Assembly: GCF_032191465.1 (NCBI RefSeq)
Contig: NZ_JAQOUE010000001.1
Span: 3,007,501-3,071,500, forward strand
Direction: 5' to 3'
DNA: 64,000 bases
Origin: Candidatus Nitronereus thalassa
GTDB taxonomy: Bacteria > Nitrospirota > Nitrospiria > Nitrospirales > UBA8639
Shown: in pieces, positions 17,815-25,849 of the stretch
Position numbering within the stretch: the stretch's first letter is position 1
Layout of the letters: every line of letters begins with the position of its first letter
Program-made: the position numbers and the translations under genes
The notes under the pieces: model-generated
Database searches by the model: none
What the model was told of the DNA's origin: nothing
The model's input: the letters and a program-made list of their open reading frames with translations, nothing else

Positions 17815-18531
17815 ATGGATAATAAACAACCACGTGCCTTGAGCCATGACGAGAAAAAAGCTGCGGAAGCTGCCTACCAGGGAAAGCCCTTTCATTCGTC
17901 TTGGTCCAAATCTTCCCGCGCTGTGTATGACGGGATTATAAAAGCTCGCGGCCTACCAATTGATGCACTTGAATCAGCAGAAATGGGCGTCGATCCTTTT
18001 GAGAACCCCATGGTGGCCGAAGGTATGTTTGAAGAAGCCTTATCCCTTGGAACATCACCGGGGAAAAATGCTGAGAGTGATGGAACGGATTCTCAGACGC
18101 CCGCTCATCAGATCACGTCTCGCCAAGAAGCGATTGATGCAGGCTTACTGATCGACGTGACCAACAAGGCCAAGGGCGTTGGGTTTAATTTGTCCGTGGG
18201 TATTACGAAGTCGTTATGGAATCGAAGCATTGCTGAAACGTTAGATAGCGCCAACCCCGAAGGAGAGGCCCGTATTCGGGATATGCTGTTAGCCGTCCGT
18301 TTACGCCTGGCAAGTTTGGATGCCCCGTCACCCTGGGTCGAGGTCCCTGTCCTGTATCCTTCTCAACAAGAAGAGGGCCATGCCAAGATATTTCCCATTT
18401 ATGCGTTGTTTCACAAAGACGCAGTGGCCGAGGAATGCTTGACGTTGATTCATCCCAAAGAAATTTCCTCTATTCGCCCTTCCACGCATTCGAATACCGA
18501 AGAAGAGCAATCTTCAACAGATTTTCTGTAA
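17815..18531 (+). CDS. DUF6573-like protein of unknown function
   Basis: A 238-residue soluble protein. Residues 1-100 are hydrophilic and low in complexity, including a short basic stretch after the start (LSHDEKKAAEAAYQGKPF) that looks like a small surface helix region. Residues about 110-210 carry LLIDVTNKAKGVGFNLSVGITKSLW, a pattern I associate with DUF6573, and a small alpha/beta domain ending LIHPKE. The tail is Ser/Glu rich. No function is known to me. It stands alone, after the Mrp operon and convergent with the gene at 18657. ATG at 17815 follows an AT-rich stretch without a clear ribosome site. Confidence 0.6.
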   Translation: MDNKQPRALSHDEKKAAEAAYQGKPFHSSWSKSSRAVYDGIIKARGLPIDALESAEMGVDPFENPMVAEGMFEEALSLGTSPGKNAESDGTDSQTPAHQITSRQEAIDAGLLIDVTNKAKGVGFNLSVGITKSLWNRSIAETLDSANPEGEARIRDMLLAVRLRLASLDAPSPWVEVPVLYPSQQEEGHAKIFPIYALFHKDAVAEECLTLIHPKEISSIRPSTHSNTEEEQSSTDFL

Positions 18532-18656
18532 CACGTTTCTTCCCTGCGAACCGGCCAATTCCCAAAATCCTTTTCTCCTTGTGTTCTAAATTTAGATAGC
18601 TTTGGGTAATGCGAGATGCGAAAGTGGGCTATTCTTTCCGCCTCACGGTCCACGTC

Positions 18657-19376
18657 TCACGATTTTTGTTTCAGCTCTCCCAGAATTGGCATGTCCTCTA
18701 GATCTTGAGGCGACAGTTTGGTCCAGTCGATTCCCTTCGGTGGCTGTGGTGGGGCCTTCACCTCAATTATCGTGGAGGGTGTGACAACAAAGGATAGCGG
18801 AAGATCTGTCGTCTCCCAAGGAAAATGCTTCACCACTTGAATCGTATGAACGGTGGTGGCTACGGGAATGGGCTTGTGCCCGAGCTCATACAATATGGCA
18901 TATTCCAAGTCCCCATAGCCCTCTCCCTTTCCACATCGATGCCCATTGGGTGTCACGGCAACCGAGCCGGTGACGATGGCATCGAGTTGTGGGAGTTCTT
19001 CCAGGGAAACCAGTTCGCCCCACTGCGTCCCCTTTGATAGACTTGCGGCCTCACGAAGCTTTTCTTGTGGAATTTTATGCGGATCAAATCGTCGGAATCC
19101 CCCTTTCAGTCGTGGGGTTGGCACGAAGATCGTGAGACCGCGTTGGAGGGCGAGTTCTCGCACATACCGTTGTGGGGCATCGGGATTTACTTTGATGCGG
19201 GTGGCATTCTGAAATATTGGGATCGTAAATAACCGTTCGGCAGCTTCTTTTGCTCCAGAAAAATTTGGGATGCGCCCATGGGGAGGAAACGGGAATCTGG
19301 CAATGTGATCGGACGCTAGTTGGTCCCACACGGCTTGGCGGGCAGCCTGTTTGGTCGTGAATTTTCTACATTCCAT
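18657..19376 (-). CDS. 5-formyltetrahydrofolate cyclo-ligase family protein
   Basis: A 239-residue protein related to 5-formyl-THF cyclo-ligase and its MTHFSD-like relatives. Visible are an N-terminal helix rich in basic residues (RQAVWDQLASD), the phosphate/substrate segments FVPTPRLKGGFRRFDP and VAVTPNGHRCGKGEGYGDLEYA (about residues 160-181), the latter being the family's glycine-rich metal/ATP signature. The length exceeds the usual 190 residues of the bacterial enzyme, closer to the MTHFSD-like subgroup, so catalytic identity is not certain. It is monocistronic, convergent with the gene at 17815 and divergent from the membrane gene at 19588. Confidence 0.75.
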   Translation of the reverse strand: MECRKFTTKQAARQAVWDQLASDHIARFPFPPHGRIPNFSGAKEAAERLFTIPIFQNATRIKVNPDAPQRYVRELALQRGLTIFVPTPRLKGGFRRFDPHKIPQEKLREAASLSKGTQWGELVSLEELPQLDAIVTGSVAVTPNGHRCGKGEGYGDLEYAILYELGHKPIPVATTVHTIQVVKHFPWETTDLPLSFVVTPSTIIEVKAPPQPPKGIDWTKLSPQDLEDMPILGELKQKS

Positions 19377-19403
19377 ACGGTGTCTTTTTCTCTATATCTC
19401 TTT

Positions 19404-19508
19404 TGTCATCCTGAATAAAGTGAAGGATCTGTTTTTTCTTTCCTTGGAAATTCTTATGTGAATAAATAGGTCGTGAAGAAGAGATTCTTCGCAATGCTCA
19501 GAATGACA
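19404..19508. repeat. Palindromic interspersed repeat of the TGTCATYCTGA type
   Basis: TGTCATCCTGAATAAAGTGAAGGATCT (19404-19430) is mirrored, imperfectly, by AGATTCTTCGCAATGCTCAGAATGACA (19482-19508), with about 50 bases between. Repeats with these exact arm sequences occur in many unrelated bacterial genomes and give spurious short proteins. It lies in the divergent gap between 19376 and 19588 and is probably a miniature mobile or REP-like element. Confidence 0.6.
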
Positions 19509-19587
19509 AGAGACGTTTTCTCCTTTCGAACCGAGCTCAGCTGAATCCCCGTGCGCGAGCCAAAATGAATATGATAGGGTGACGCTT

Positions 19588-20022
19588 ATGTCGTATACAC
19601 CATTCTTTTTAGTCAATGCCGTGCTCGGGGCCATTGCCGTCACGGTAGGTCTGTGGTTTCTCCAAGGAGATCTTTCTTCAGCCGTCACCATTATCCTTAT
19701 CGTTGGCCTGACGATTCTTTATGCCAAAGTCTGCCCGAGTACTGCCCATGTGTGGATGTGGTCTACGTTGCTTCTAGGTTTAGAAAGTTTGGCTTGGCCT
19801 TTTCAAATGTTGGGTGAACTTCAACAGTTCGGTCCCGAACCTCCCATTGAAGAAATGAGCAAAGTCTTTACCGCCGTGTTGTTTGGGTTGTTTTCTGGCA
19901 TTTTTTGGCTGACTTTTGCATACGGTGTCTACCGTCGCACGCAACCCAAAGTTGAAAGCTCTTCATCTGGTGAGCCCCTCACCTCCAATCAAGCCAAAGC
20001 CCAACGGAAAAAACGTCGCTAG
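19588..20022 (+). CDS. Small integral membrane protein, function unknown
   Basis: A 144-residue protein starting at the ATG at 19588 (a GTG three codons upstream is possible). Four hydrophobic segments are visible: about residues 5-25, 29-47, 54-74 and 93-117. A short strongly charged C-terminal tail (KAQRKKRR) ends it. I recognise no family. It is monocistronic and followed at once by a long inverted repeat that may end transcription both from this gene and from priA, which runs convergently. Confidence 0.6.
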   Translation: MSYTPFFLVNAVLGAIAVTVGLWFLQGDLSSAVTIILIVGLTILYAKVCPSTAHVWMWSTLLLGLESLAWPFQMLGELQQFGPEPPIEEMSKVFTAVLFGLFSGIFWLTFAYGVYRRTQPKVESSSSGEPLTSNQAKAQRKKRR

Positions 20023-20099
20023 TCGCTCGTTGCTAGTAAAAATCAGACAAGAAACGACAACCTGCCTTTTTCTTCACTAGCAACGAGCAACCAGCGACG
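20014..20099. repeat. Long inverted repeat between convergent genes
   Basis: GCTCGTTGCTAGT at 20025-20037 is the perfect reverse complement of ACTAGCAACGAGC at 20076-20088, and outer arms CGTCGC (20014-20019) and GCGACG (20094-20099) extend it. The 38-base middle contains CCTTTTTCTTC. It overlaps the end of the membrane gene and lies just after the end of priA, so it could act as a bidirectional terminator, or be a dispersed palindromic repeat. Confidence 0.6.
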
Positions 20100-20107
20100 G
20101 GTTTCCC

Positions 20108-22378
20108 TCACCCCATTTCCATCGGGTCGACATTGATGCCAAATTGCAATCCTTTGTGGTGTTTGTCGGCTGCCATGGATTCATACGTGTGGCGAATGAG
20201 AGTCTTGGCCTGACCAACATCATCAGCTTTAAAAAGAATGGTTTCCCGAAACAGTCGTCGATGTCGAAGCCCCTGGGTAGCTATGGGCCCCAAAATTTTT
20301 GTGTCCATAGCCAGGGAAGATTTGTTGTTGGAAGTCTGGGAGGCCAATTGACTGGCCAAAGTTTGCACCCATCGTCCTGCGGCTTCTTGAACGGTGACCT
20401 GATTGGCCCCCGATACTGTCATTTGTATAAAGTGAATGAAGGGGGGATAACCCACTGCTTCACGAAAGGCGAGTTCGTGGTCATAAAAAATTGAGGGCTG
20501 TTGTTGGGCGATGGCGTGCATCACATGATGAGAGGCCAGTCGGGTCTGAATGACCACTTGGGGTTCCATGCCGTGGTGCGTCACAAGCTGAATCGCAGAT
20601 TGGAGATGGTGATACAACCGTTCGGCTGATCGGAAGTCCGGCAGATGGAGCCCAGCGTCTGCATAGGGGATGCCTACGAAACGCACTGGCGACAAAGGCA
20701 TGCCATGAAACAACATTTCCGTGCCCACGAGTATCTGAATGCTTCCCTTGATGAATTGTTCCCGAATCACCCGCGCATCAGATTCGGTGCGAACATTATT
20801 GCGGTCCAAGCGACCAATGTTGGCCTCAGGGAATTCCCGACGGAATTCTTGTTCGAGACGTTCCGTGCCAAAGCCGCCGGGTTCAAGGTGGGAGCCGGAG
20901 CATTCCGGGCACACAAGCGGGACTGATTCTTCCTTCCCACAATAGGGACATCGCATATGCGGTGGAGAGGTGAGGAGCCTCATTGGGACTTGGCAGCGGG
21001 CACATTGCCCAGTCATTCCGCAATCACGACATACGAGGGAGGATGAAAATCCCTTTCGATTATGGAAGATAATTATCCCGCCTCCTGCCGCGAGTGCTTG
21101 GTTTACTCCCTGGCGCATTTCTTCAGAAATCGTGACGCCATAGGGCATTTGAAGATGATCCACGACTTGAATGGTACTCTGTTGGCCTATCGGCTGTGAT
21201 AGTTCGAAATTCGGGGCGGAGGTGAAAGAACAACGATGCACCGTCTCTAAGGAAGGGTGCGGGGAATGCAAGAGCAAGGTGGCGTGACTGAGACGAGTTC
21301 GTTCTCGTGCCACTTCTCGTGCGTGATAGTATGGCGCTTGCTCATCTTTGTAGGTGGAGTCTTCCTCATAACTGAGGCAGATGAGGCCTAGGTAAGGAAC
21401 CGGAGCAAACACAGACATTCGCGTTCCGACCACAACCTGATAGCGGCCTCGTTGGATGGCCTGCCATTCCTTCATGCGAAGAGGGTCAGGCATCCCGCTA
21501 TGATACAGCCCAATATTGATACCCAGTTTTTCTTGCAAGGTGTGGGCGCAAGCCCTTGCCTGAAAAATATCAGGCAAGATGACTAGCACTGTTCGTTGTT
21601 GCTTGAGGGTTTCTTGGATAGAGTGCACGAGAAGAGAAGTGAAGCCCTGGCCTTTGGTGTTTGTAAAGAATTCTCCAAACGATGGCTGAGACAAGTGACG
21701 TTGGAAATTCTTCCACCACGGTGGATGATCAATGGGTTCAGTGCCTTTGGCCGAATCTTTTTTGTCTAAATCTGAGGGTGTTCTCTCGGATAGGGCAGTG
21801 GGGGGTTCACTACGAGAAGGGACGGAATAAAGGTGAACTTCTTCCACCCACTTCTGACGCTTCAGTTGGGTAAGGGTTGAGGAGCCTGTAGGGATATTTT
21901 TTTTAAGAGTCTGGAGAGTCAATCCTTTTGGTTTTTTGTTCAAAATGCCCAAGAGGTTTTTGGCAGCGTTCGCAAGGCGTCCTCTTTCAAGAGCTTGTTG
22001 CCCTAACTCTGTGATCCGTAGGCGCGATGTGGTTTTAAAAGGTGGTTGAGGAGGTTGGATCAATTGAAAACAGACCCCAACGGGTGCAATGTAATAGTCG
22101 GCAATCCATTCGGCCAGGGCGATCATTTTGGGATCAAGATCAAACTCTGGTGTCGGGGTCAGGTGGTCTTTTAACTCACGAATTTTGCTTAAGGGTATGG
22201 CAGGGTTCAAAGAGTCTTCGTAAAAGGAGACGACAAAGCCGGGACGGGCTGTGCGTCCAAAGGGAGCCAAGATCCAGTGGCCGACCTTTAAGGTGTCCTG
22301 CCAAGTCGATGGAACGCGGTAGGTGAAGGATTGAGTGGAACGTTGGGGAAAAATGACATCGGCAAAGGTTGGTGGCAT
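20108..22378 (-). CDS. priA: PriA-like primosomal protein lacking helicase motifs
   Basis: A 756-residue PriA with the expected order: N-terminal DNA-binding domain (about 1-105), winged helix, two helicase lobes, and a zinc module whose eight cysteines are at about 450, 453, 459, 462, 477, 480, 490 and 493 (CRDCGMTGQCARC and CPYCG...CPEC). PriA restarts collapsed replication forks. The ATPase motifs are gone: where GVTGSGKTEVY should be there is NTKGQGFTSLL (about 240-250), DEEHD is SYEED (about 336-340), and QVAGRAGR is QSAIQLVTHHG (about 593-603). Loss of all three implies no ATP hydrolysis; actinobacterial and Deinococcus PriA proteins show comparable losses, from memory. A 157-base gap separates it from the divergent gene at 22536. 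Confidence 0.88.
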   Translation of the reverse strand: MPPTFADVIFPQRSTQSFTYRVPSTWQDTLKVGHWILAPFGRTARPGFVVSFYEDSLNPAIPLSKIRELKDHLTPTPEFDLDPKMIALAEWIADYYIAPVGVCFQLIQPPQPPFKTTSRLRITELGQQALERGRLANAAKNLLGILNKKPKGLTLQTLKKNIPTGSSTLTQLKRQKWVEEVHLYSVPSRSEPPTALSERTPSDLDKKDSAKGTEPIDHPPWWKNFQRHLSQPSFGEFFTNTKGQGFTSLLVHSIQETLKQQRTVLVILPDIFQARACAHTLQEKLGINIGLYHSGMPDPLRMKEWQAIQRGRYQVVVGTRMSVFAPVPYLGLICLSYEEDSTYKDEQAPYYHAREVARERTRLSHATLLLHSPHPSLETVHRCSFTSAPNFELSQPIGQQSTIQVVDHLQMPYGVTISEEMRQGVNQALAAGGGIIIFHNRKGFSSSLVCRDCGMTGQCARCQVPMRLLTSPPHMRCPYCGKEESVPLVCPECSGSHLEPGGFGTERLEQEFRREFPEANIGRLDRNNVRTESDARVIREQFIKGSIQILVGTEMLFHGMPLSPVRFVGIPYADAGLHLPDFRSAERLYHHLQSAIQLVTHHGMEPQVVIQTRLASHHVMHAIAQQQPSIFYDHELAFREAVGYPPFIHFIQMTVSGANQVTVQEAAGRWVQTLASQLASQTSNNKSSLAMDTKILGPIATQGLRHRRLFRETILFKADDVGQAKTLIRHTYESMAADKHHKGLQFGINVDPMEMG

Positions 22379-22535
22379 AGGGAGGGGTATTGTGCCAGAC
22401 CCACGGCGGCCTCACAATGTGAGACTGACTTTGGGCCAGCGAATGTTAACCTGCAAACTCGTAAGATCATTTGGTAAGATACAAAGGGTTCCATAACAAT
22501 GGTTCTGAAGGAAAGCAAAGGGAGGATGAACACCA

Positions 22536-23078
22536 TTGAAATCTAGAATATTTTCTTTAAGGGCATGGGTCGGACTGGTTCTCTTGTTCACCGTTTTCCC
22601 GGGTGCCTTGGTCTTTTCTGGTGAAGATCCTTCATCTTTAACACCAGTGGGGGTCGGGTCTGAATCACCTCTTGATCTTGAACAAGGCAGCCAGTTACGG
22701 GACTATTCTCCCATTCCGATAGAACCCGAGGAATTTGATAATCGAGAGGTCAAGGCCTATTACGATTGGCGCAACGACCTATTCTTTCGAGAATTCGACA
22801 TGAAAGGAGTGGGTCATGTGGATTACATGACCGCCCGGCGCACTTACAAAGTCTGGCTTGATGAATTTGGTACGCCCGTGGTGATTACCGTGGGCTCACC
22901 CTTATTTTATTGGGTGGATCGCAATGGGAATGGAAAGTTCGAAACGTCCAAAGGCGAAATGTGGTCAGATCCCAATGAGGATGGCATTACCGGCGAGGAA
23001 CGTATCTACGATACCAGCCATTTAGAAAACCAACCTTCTCGTATTCCGATGTGGGAAGCACCTACCCCAAATCAATAA
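22536..23078 (+). CDS. Exported protein with EF-hand-like loops
   Basis: A 180-residue protein with a signal peptide (about residues 1-28: SLRAWVGLVLLFTVFPGALVFS). The mature part is acidic and carries EF-hand-like calcium loops: DMKGVGHVDYMTAR (about 88-101), DRNGNGKFETSKGE (about 129-142), the clearest, and DPNEDGITGEE (about 147-157). No family is recognised. The start appears to be TTG at 22536 with GGGAGG 10 bases upstream; no ATG exists early in this frame. It is divergent from priA. Confidence 0.6.
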   Translation: MKSRIFSLRAWVGLVLLFTVFPGALVFSGEDPSSLTPVGVGSESPLDLEQGSQLRDYSPIPIEPEEFDNREVKAYYDWRNDLFFREFDMKGVGHVDYMTARRTYKVWLDEFGTPVVITVGSPLFYWVDRNGNGKFETSKGEMWSDPNEDGITGEERIYDTSHLENQPSRIPMWEAPTPNQ

Positions 23079-23106
23079 TTCCATTTTTTAATAGCGGGCT
23101 TTCGCG

Positions 23107-23143
23107 CCCGCGCGACGAAGTTCTTTTGTTTCGCCAAAAGAAC
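23107..23143. repeat. 37-base direct repeat, copy 1
   Basis: Begins CCCGCGCGACGAAG and ends CAAAAGAAC. A second copy with two mismatches is at 24083-24119 in the same orientation; the two flank the toxin-antitoxin genes. The core would translate as DEVLLFRQKN on one strand, a peptide seen only as a by-product of the repeat. Confidence 0.75.
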
Positions 23144-23454
23144 TCAAAAGCGTTCTTGCCTGTGCGCGTCCCTTCCAACCCTGCTCTGAGAAGGGTTTCC
23201 AGGGTCCCTCCACCTCCGCCCCGAATCAAGATGGCTCAGGAACTCGCTTCGAGGTAAAAGACACCTCGCCGCTCAAACAGCCTTCGCCAAGAAGCCGATT
23301 CGGGCCTCCAGCTCCGCCGCACCCAACGCAGGGGAAAAATTGTACAAATTCCTTAATTTCCCTTCCTGTTATGCCCGACTTCCTTTTTCGGGGATCCAGG
23401 TTTTCTATGGCTTGAGATCAGTTTGGTGAGTTTAGTATAGGAAAATTTTATCTC

Positions 23455-23482
23455 TTGCCATATCCTCTTTTCTGTATATATA
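23455..23482 (+). promoter_or_regulatory. Sigma-70-like promoter of the toxin-antitoxin pair
   Basis: TTGCCA at 23455-23460 and TATATA at 23477-23482 are 16 bases apart, in an AT-rich stretch 16 bases before the toxin ATG at 23499. The ribosome site before the toxin is very weak, while the antitoxin has AGGTG at a good distance. Confidence 0.45.
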
Positions 23483-23498
23483 TTATTAAGTATAATTT

Positions 23499-23771
23499 AT
23501 GTGGATCGTTTTAGAAAAGAAGTCTGTGTTGAAAATCATCGATAGGTTGCCTGCCGATGTGGTGTTAAAATATGAGGCATGGAAACGCATTGTTGAATTG
23601 GAAGGGCCAGCTGGTCTTCGTCAAATCAAAGGGTTTCATGATGAAGCACTGAAGGGAGACTGGAAGGGGTTTCGCTCTTCCCGGTTGGGTAGGAAATGGC
23701 GGGTTATTTATGTTATTGCGAAAGAACAATTTGAAGTTTTTGTAGTTGAAGTAAATCCTCATGACTATTAA
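23499..23771 (+). CDS. higB: RelE/HigB-type toxin
   Basis: A 90-residue protein of the RelE/ParE fold. The pattern is an N-terminal helix (VLKIIDRLPADVVLKYEAW), a loop GFHDEALKGDWKGFRSSRLGR, and the final strands KWRVIYVIAKEQFEVFVVEVNPHDY. The basic residues of the strands and the HDY end match RelE-superfamily toxins that cleave mRNA on the ribosome. It precedes its antitoxin by 17 bases, the HigBA order. The translation start has almost no Shine-Dalgarno sequence. Which RelE subfamily it belongs to cannot be fixed by eye. Confidence 0.8.
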   Translation: MWIVLEKKSVLKIIDRLPADVVLKYEAWKRIVELEGPAGLRQIKGFHDEALKGDWKGFRSSRLGRKWRVIYVIAKEQFEVFVVEVNPHDY

Positions 23772-23788
23772 CTAAGATAGGTGAACAA

Positions 23789-24055
23789 ATGAAGGTAAAC
23801 AAGAAAGATTTTGTCCGGGCTAAGGTGAATCGTAAGATTTCTCCTGGTGAGATGCTTAAAACACTCAGAGAATTACAGGAATTGACTCAAAAGGACTTAG
23901 CTGACCAAACTGGCATTTCCCAATCCAACATCTCCGCAATGGAAAATAATGTCAGTCAAATAGGTCGAGACAGGGCATTAGCCCTAGCCAAAGTGCTGAA
24001 AGTACATCCTGCCGTTATTCTGTTTCCAGACTTTGATATTGCCCACGTCGCGTAG
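23789..24055 (+). CDS. higA: HigA-type antitoxin with XRE helix-turn-helix
   Basis: An 88-residue protein with an XRE helix-turn-helix at about residues 25-80 (LRELQELTQKDLADQTGIS followed by QSNISAMENNV). The N-terminal 22 residues are basic and possibly the part that covers the toxin. Such antitoxins neutralise the upstream toxin and repress the shared promoter. The ribosome site AGGTG lies before the ATG. The pair is followed within 30 bases by the second copy of the 37-base repeat. Confidence 0.82.
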   Translation: MKVNKKDFVRAKVNRKISPGEMLKTLRELQELTQKDLADQTGISQSNISAMENNVSQIGRDRALALAKVLKVHPAVILFPDFDIAHVA

Positions 24056-24082
24056 GTGAGGGATTATATGCTAGGTTTCGTC

Positions 24083-24119
24083 CCCGCGCGACGAAGTTCT
24101 TTTGTTTCGGCAAAAGGAC
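24083..24119. repeat. 37-base direct repeat, copy 2
   Basis: Same orientation as copy 1 at 23107-23143, 976 bases away, differing at two positions (G for C, G for A). It sits in the 285-base gap between higA and phoH, which also holds the sequence CGGTCGAATCCCGAC near 24222; I see no other feature there. Confidence 0.75.
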
Positions 24120-24340
24120 CTCGTCATGCAGGGGCGAAACCCTGCTATAAAAATAAACCTGTATTCCCAAAAAAATGTCGGGAACGACGGTTAGGAACAC
24201 TTTCAGGCCGTATCCAGTTCGGTCGAATCCCGACATAAAATCATTGAGAACGGATGTTTCTGTTGAGCCCCCCACCCCCCTTTGCTAGAATGACCTTGTT
24301 GTGTATTCCTAAATAATTCAGGAGGTTTCGAACGTCTCAC

Positions 24341-25318
24341 GTGCGGAAAGTTAAACTTCGCGAAGGTGTGGATCTGGCTAATCTCTATGGGCCGCGGGAT
24401 ATGCATCTGCGGTTAATTGAGGATGGCCTGCGGGTTCGGGTATCGGCCAGGGGTGATGAAGTTACGCTCGAAGGCTTGCCGGAGGCGGTCGGTCGTGCCG
24501 AGCATCTGTTATGTGAGTTGGCGGAACGCACAATCGGTCGGCGTCAATTAAAGTCCGAAGATATTACGCGGGCGCTTCGTGCAACCGAAGAGGATTCCTC
24601 ATCCAAGCCTGACTTTCCCAACCCTGCCCCTCTCTTTACGCCTAAAGGGTCCGTGGTTCCCAAGACCCCTTCTCAGCATGTGTATGTGGAGGCCATTCAA
24701 AAACATGATTTGGTCATCGGAATTGGTCCGGCTGGAACCGGCAAGACGTATTTAGCCATGGCCATGGCATTGGGCGCATTGATGCGGAAAGAAGTGTGTC
24801 GGATTGTGCTGGCGCGACCGGCGGTTGAAGCTGGGGAGCGATTGGGGTTTTTGCCTGGTGATATGTTTGCCAAGGTACATCCCTATTTACGCCCGCTGTA
24901 TGACGCTTTGTATGGCATGATGGAGATGGATCGGGCTAATCGCCTGATTGAGCGGGGGGATATTGAGATGGCCCCTTTGGCATTCATGCGGGGACGCACA
25001 CTCAATGATGCCTTCGTGATTTTAGATGAAGCGCAAAATGCCACAGCAGAACAAATGAAAATGTTTTTGACGCGCCTTGGATTTAATTCAAAAGCCGTGA
25101 TTACTGGTGATATTACCCAAGTAGATTTGCCACCGGATCGGACCTCGGGATTAATCCAGGTCACCGAAATTCTCCGGGCGGTGGAGGGTATAAAATTTGT
25201 GTATTTTCATGAACGCGATATCGTGCGGCATCGGTTAGTGCAGGATATTATTAAAGCCTATAATCAATATGGAAATGGGGCTGGGGATAGTCAGACACGA
25301 TCCGACGGTCCGAAGTAA
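24341..25318 (+). CDS. phoH: PhoH-like ATPase
   Basis: A 325-residue PhoH/PhoL protein. An N-terminal KH-like region (about 1-85) precedes the ATPase domain with Walker A GPAGTGKTYLA (about 131-141), LARPAVEAGERLGFLPGD, Walker B AFVILDEAQNAT (about 223-234) and the sensor segment VITGDITQVDLP. PhoH-family ATPases take part in RNA metabolism; a place next to ybeY is a conserved pairing and points to ribosome or RNA quality control. The start is GTG at 24341 with GGAGG 15 bases upstream; no alternative start in frame is visible. Confidence 0.92.
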   Translation: MRKVKLREGVDLANLYGPRDMHLRLIEDGLRVRVSARGDEVTLEGLPEAVGRAEHLLCELAERTIGRRQLKSEDITRALRATEEDSSSKPDFPNPAPLFTPKGSVVPKTPSQHVYVEAIQKHDLVIGIGPAGTGKTYLAMAMALGALMRKEVCRIVLARPAVEAGERLGFLPGDMFAKVHPYLRPLYDALYGMMEMDRANRLIERGDIEMAPLAFMRGRTLNDAFVILDEAQNATAEQMKMFLTRLGFNSKAVITGDITQVDLPPDRTSGLIQVTEILRAVEGIKFVYFHERDIVRHRLVQDIIKAYNQYGNGAGDSQTRSDGPK

Positions 25319-25384
25319 TCGTCTTTTCCTTCCTCACTGTTCGCGACCATTTTCTCAACAGCCTTTCAATCACTGACTTGCAGA

Positions 25385-25849
25385 ATGGTGGGTCCCATGC
25401 CAGTCTTCGTTCATAGCCAAGTGCGTCGAGTTGTGATTCAAACGGCTGTTGTAAGTCGAGTGGTTCAGAAGCTACTTACCCTGTTAGGGGAGACGGCCTC
25501 CGAAGTGAGTATCGATTTTGTGGGAGATGCCCGCATGCGACATTTGAATCGTGCATATCGGCGAAAAGACAGAACAACGGATGTTCTCGCGTTTGCGAGT
25601 CGAGAGGCGGGTGGTCCTCATTCCCCAATGCTTGGGGATGTCGTGGTGTCAGTCCCGGCGGCTATGCGTCAGGCCAAAGAATTGGGTCACGCATTAAATC
25701 AAGAGCTGGCTCGTTTGTTAATTCATGGTTTATTGCATTTAGTGGGCTATGACCATGAACTTGGAGCCAAGGAAGCGCAACGGATGCGACGCAAAGAAGA
25801 GAAACTTTTTGCCGCCCTCAAACCCTTACCGAAATTGGTGACTTGTTAA
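25385..25849 (+). CDS. ybeY: Endoribonuclease YbeY
   Basis: A 154-residue YbeY. The zinc site HGLLHLVGYDHE (about residues 117-128) and the core KDRTTDVLAFASRE and LGDVVVSV are present. YbeY acts in 16S rRNA 3' end maturation and 70S ribosome quality control. The start could be the ATG at 25385 or the ATG four codons later (MPVFV). The stop codon overlaps the ftsY ATG by one base (TAATG), so the two are translationally coupled. Confidence 0.93.
   Translation: MVGPMPVFVHSQVRRVVIQTAVVSRVVQKLLTLLGETASEVSIDFVGDARMRHLNRAYRRKDRTTDVLAFASREAGGPHSPMLGDVVVSVPAAMRQAKELGHALNQELARLLIHGLLHLVGYDHELGAKEAQRMRRKEEKLFAALKPLPKLVTC

Larger units (their letters stand above)
23079..23498. other. 420-base non-coding stretch with repeat-derived sequence
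   Basis: The first 270 bases are GC-richer than the surroundings and hold one copy of a 37-base repeat (23107-23143), followed by C-rich sequence that would code for a proline- and arginine-rich peptide with no family. The last 100 bases are AT-rich and contain the promoter of the toxin-antitoxin pair. I see no gene here. Confidence 0.5.

Noticed and set aside
19392-19691. A 99-codon minus-strand frame with the peptide HSEHCEES
   Set aside because: It is the well-known false translation of the TGTCATYCTGA palindromic repeat.
23051-23257. A 68-codon frame rich in proline and arginine, and its mirror near 24015-24275
   Set aside because: Both are translations of the 37-base repeat and its flanks, not genes.
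17815-24055. A prophage or integrated element, suggested by the DUF6573-like gene and the toxin-antitoxin pair
   Set aside because: No integrase, structural phage genes, tRNA-flanked ends or long direct repeats; priA and the folate enzyme are ordinary chromosomal genes.
24200-24240. A T-loop-like sequence (GTTCGGTCGAATCCCGAC) suggesting a tRNA
   Set aside because: No acceptor stem, anticodon arm or D arm can be formed around it.
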